Below are positions 5,096 to 6,798 of a DNA stretch of 6,798 nucleotides, one piece after another. A program made the position numbers and the translations under genes. Numbering within the stretch: position 1 is the first letter of the stretch; each line of letters starts with the position of its first letter. Source of the stretch: JAGOSA01 sp043718505 (GTDB lineage: Bacteria; Patescibacteriota; Minisyncoccia; Phycocordibacterales; UBA9973); assembly GCA_043718505.1 (NCBI GenBank), contig JAYSVN010000013.1:1-6798 (forward strand). Direction: 5' to 3'. The notes under the pieces were generated by a model. The model was not told the DNA's origin. It worked only from the letters and a program-made list of their open reading frames with translations, and made no database searches.

Positions 5096-5101
5096 TATAA
5101 A
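5096..5101 (+). promoter_or_regulatory. TATAAA box directly before the surface-protein ATG
   Basis: TATAAA ends one base before the ATG at 5103. If it is a functional -10 box, transcription would start near 5108, past that ATG, and translation would begin later, for example at GTG 5127 or ATG 5157. Otherwise the promoter is further upstream, where TACGAT at 5053-5058 is a weak alternative. Confidence 0.2.
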
Positions 5102-5102
5102 T

Positions 5103-6798
5103 ATGAACATAAACATAAAAAATGGAGTGGGTCTAAAACAACGATGGCTTAATTGGATGCTCCATTTTTCCGGAGTAATAAATAGACACAAATTGAAGGT
5201 GATTGAAACCACGGGACCGAAAATCATCCTTCACGGTTTCTCTGTTTTGTTTCTAGAGATAGCAAATCTTGCCTTGGCACTCCCCGCCTATGCCTTTATT
5301 TCCTCAAAGGAATTTGCGGGAAATGATGCTTCCGCCATACAAGTGTACCGGCTTCGCCGCATTGTTTCTCTTTCCGTGCTTGTCGGTATGGCGCTATCAG
5401 TCCTGCTATGGATTTCCGTAAGCTTCTTCGGGGTGATACTTTTCCCCTCCAAATCTCATGCGTCCGTCGCAAGCTGGGATTTTAATACGCCACTTGCCTA
5501 CAATTATGATACGGCCAAGATCCAAATCATTGATGGCAACGCCATATTCAAGGCGTCAGCGTCCGTTGTGGATAGTAATACCGGCACAGAGTTGCCGCTT
5601 CCTACTACAACAGAAATTCCTCCTGTAGATACTACTAATAATACAGCGCTTCCCGCCACAGCACCGACTCCGACCACCGAAACAGTAACCCAGCCAGTGG
5701 TAGAGCCTACTCCCGCACCGGTAGTTGAACCGACACCGGCGCCTGTAGTAGAGCCGGCGCCCGCACCAAATCCGGGTCCACTCATTTTTGATAATCTACG
5801 AAATTTTGTTAGGCCACAAGTCGCATACGCCCAGTCAAATCCACCGGCAAACACATGCAGTGCAGTACTTCAAACAATCACTCCTCTCATAGTAACGCCG
5901 TTTGTAAAATGGACTGGATTTTCTGAAACTGCAAATAAAAATGGTGGAGAAATTTACTACACTCTTTCCGGCGATGGAGGAGTCTCATGGCTGTATTGGA
6001 ACGGAAGTAATTGGGTAGACGCGGGCACTAACAAGGGAAACACCGCGACAGAGTTGAGCGGTTATATCTCTGATTTTCCCGTCACTCTCACAAATCCGCC
6101 AACTGGCGGAGGTGCAGGAACCCTCATGTTCAAGGCAACGTTTGTGAGTGACTGTACACAGGATGTCTCGCTCCTCTCCTTGACTGCTGATTACCAAGAC
6201 GAGCCCTCGTTTATCGCCAGTTTTACAAGTTCGGAAACTTCCACAGCCACATCGACTACAGTCGTCACTTCTGAGGCAAACCCTACCGTCGTCGCTGTTC
6301 TTGACTCCATTTTAGAGTCGACGCTTTCAGTCGGCTCCCCGACTGCAAATGTCGGGGCCGGCATAGATACTTCACTTACTACGGATACTACAGTAGATAC
6401 AGGCTTGCCCGCCGAAGTTTTGGTACAGGCGGGTGTTGTCGCTCCAATTGCTTTTTCAGTGCACATTGTCACACAAACCACAGGTACTCCGGGGCGCACT
6501 CTTTATTCGATTCCCGGAATACTATCTGTCTCCGAAGGAGCGGATAATGGGCTAGTCATAAACGTAACTGGCACTGACTTGCAAACAACGACACTTTCTT
6601 ATCCGGAGACCCGATCAGATTTGTCTGCAGGTTCGTCCGCGAATGCAAACATTAGCGTTGGAGATCATATTGTTGTTCTCGTTTATGATGGAACAACATT
6701 AAAATTGTATGTTGACGGCACTGTCTCTGCTTCGCTCACTACTCCGATTGTGATTGCCCCTCCCGCAAATGTTTCCACTTCCATCGGCTGTGTTTCAG
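5103..6798 (+). CDS. Large anchored surface protein with Pro-rich repeats and LamG-like domain (open at right edge)
   Basis: The frame runs 565 codons from the ATG at 5103 to the window end without a stop, so the C-terminus is missing. Residues 1-114 match the anchor module of the membrane protein at 3796-4623: LKQRW (11-15), MLHFSGVINRHK (19-30), a hydrophobic segment ending LPAY (60-63), YRLRR (82-86) and a second hydrophobic segment (87-114). SWDFNTP starts a short beta-like stretch (124-155). Residues 165-226 are a Thr/Pro linker with three VVEPTPAP-type repeats. VAYAQS (240-245) resembles a signal-peptidase site. Residues 250-365 form a beta domain with YYTLSGDGGVSWLYWNG, whose wording resembles repeats in large adhesin-like proteins. 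A Ser/Thr-rich linker follows. Residues 448-565 look like a LamG/concanavalin-type fold, with HIVVLVYDGTTLKLYVDG (522-539). It is probably a cell-surface binding protein; the ligand is unknown. A later start at GTG 5127 is possible. Confidence 0.88.
   Translation, partial: MNINIKNGVGLKQRWLNWMLHFSGVINRHKLKVIETTGPKIILHGFSVLFLEIANLALALPAYAFISSKEFAGNDASAIQVYRLRRIVSLSVLVGMALSVLLWISVSFFGVILFPSKSHASVASWDFNTPLAYNYDTAKIQIIDGNAIFKASASVVDSNTGTELPLPTTTEIPPVDTTNNTALPATAPTPTTETVTQPVVEPTPAPVVEPTPAPVVEPAPAPNPGPLIFDNLRNFVRPQVAYAQSNPPANTCSAVLQTITPLIVTPFVKWTGFSETANKNGGEIYYTLSGDGGVSWLYWNGSNWVDAGTNKGNTATELSGYISDFPVTLTNPPTGGGAGTLMFKATFVSDCTQDVSLLSLTADYQDEPSFIASFTSSETSTATSTTVVTSEANPTVVAVLDSILESTLSVGSPTANVGAGIDTSLTTDTTVDTGLPAEVLVQAGVVAPIAFSVHIVTQTTGTPGRTLYSIPGILSVSEGADNGLVINVTGTDLQTTTLSYPETRSDLSAGSSANANISVGDHIVVLVYDGTTLKLYVDGTVSASLTTPIVIAPPANVSTSIGCVS
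5697..5768 (+). repeat. Three 24-bp imperfect repeats encoding VVEPTPAP
   Basis: Units 5697-5720, 5721-5744 and 5745-5768 encode VVEPTPAP, VVEPTPAP and VVEPAPAP. Most DNA differences are synonymous, so the peptide rather than the DNA is conserved. The repeats form a stiff proline-rich spacer between the anchor module and the outer beta domain of the surface protein. Confidence 0.85.

Noticed and set aside
4964..5227. Overlapping small frames on both strands around the divergent gap
   Set aside because: They overlap the response-regulator start and the surface-protein start in other frames, and their sequences look like random translations of AT-rich DNA.
5504..5854. Minus-strand frame rich in Gly-Ser-Thr-Thr-Gly repeats
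   Set aside because: It is the complement of the Pro/Thr-rich repeats of the surface-protein gene and has no promoter or start context of its own.
6191..6499. Minus-strand frame of 102 residues rich in Val, Ser and Thr
   Set aside because: It lies wholly inside the surface-protein reading frame and reflects its Thr/Ser-rich codons on the other strand.
1..6798. CRISPR array, insertion sequence, prophage or integration site
   Set aside because: The only repeats are short coding repeats in linkers. No transposase, integrase or direct repeat flanking a tRNA was seen.

Overview
The window looks like a piece of a small-genome Candidate Phyla Radiation (Patescibacteria, Parcubacteria-like) chromosome. 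This is inferred from gene style only: short genes packed tightly, several anchored extracytoplasmic proteins, a membrane protein whose N-terminus resembles the short helical GIS..I..ALLAAGW segment seen in Parcubacteria proteins, a LamG-type surface protein, a lone receiver protein, and start codons with almost no Shine-Dalgarno sequences. TGA is used as a stop and none is needed as a sense codon, so the standard bacterial code fits. I saw no mobile element, CRISPR array or prophage.

Left part (1-1130, all minus strand): a partial single-pass membrane protein runs off the left edge and is preceded by a small anchored extracytoplasmic protein. A strong hairpin terminator at 1098-1130 separates these from the next unit. 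Centre-left (1133-2759, minus strand): a 72-residue protein of unknown function with a near-consensus promoter and its own terminator, then an RluA-family pseudouridine synthase, ribosomal protein L19, and a tRNA-Leu(GAG) just 11 bases behind the L19 stop. This is a small translation-related cluster.

Centre (2802-3787): a compact eukaryotic-like protein kinase on the minus strand, divergent from a plus-strand tRNA-Val(UAC) - tRNA-Arg(UCU) pair that has its own promoter.

Right part (3796-6798): the most interesting section. A single-domain response regulator and a membrane protein with an extracytoplasmic beta-rich domain form a minus-strand operon. Divergent from it, a long surface protein (565 codons visible, open at the right edge) starts on the plus strand. 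The two membrane proteins share an N-terminal module of about 100 residues (L-x-x-RW, LH-x-S, a hydrophobic segment ending LP-x-Y, then Y-x-LRR and a second hydrophobic segment) joined to unrelated outer domains. This suggests a common anchor or assembly module, with a receiver protein encoded between the two copies. I do not recognise this module as a named family.
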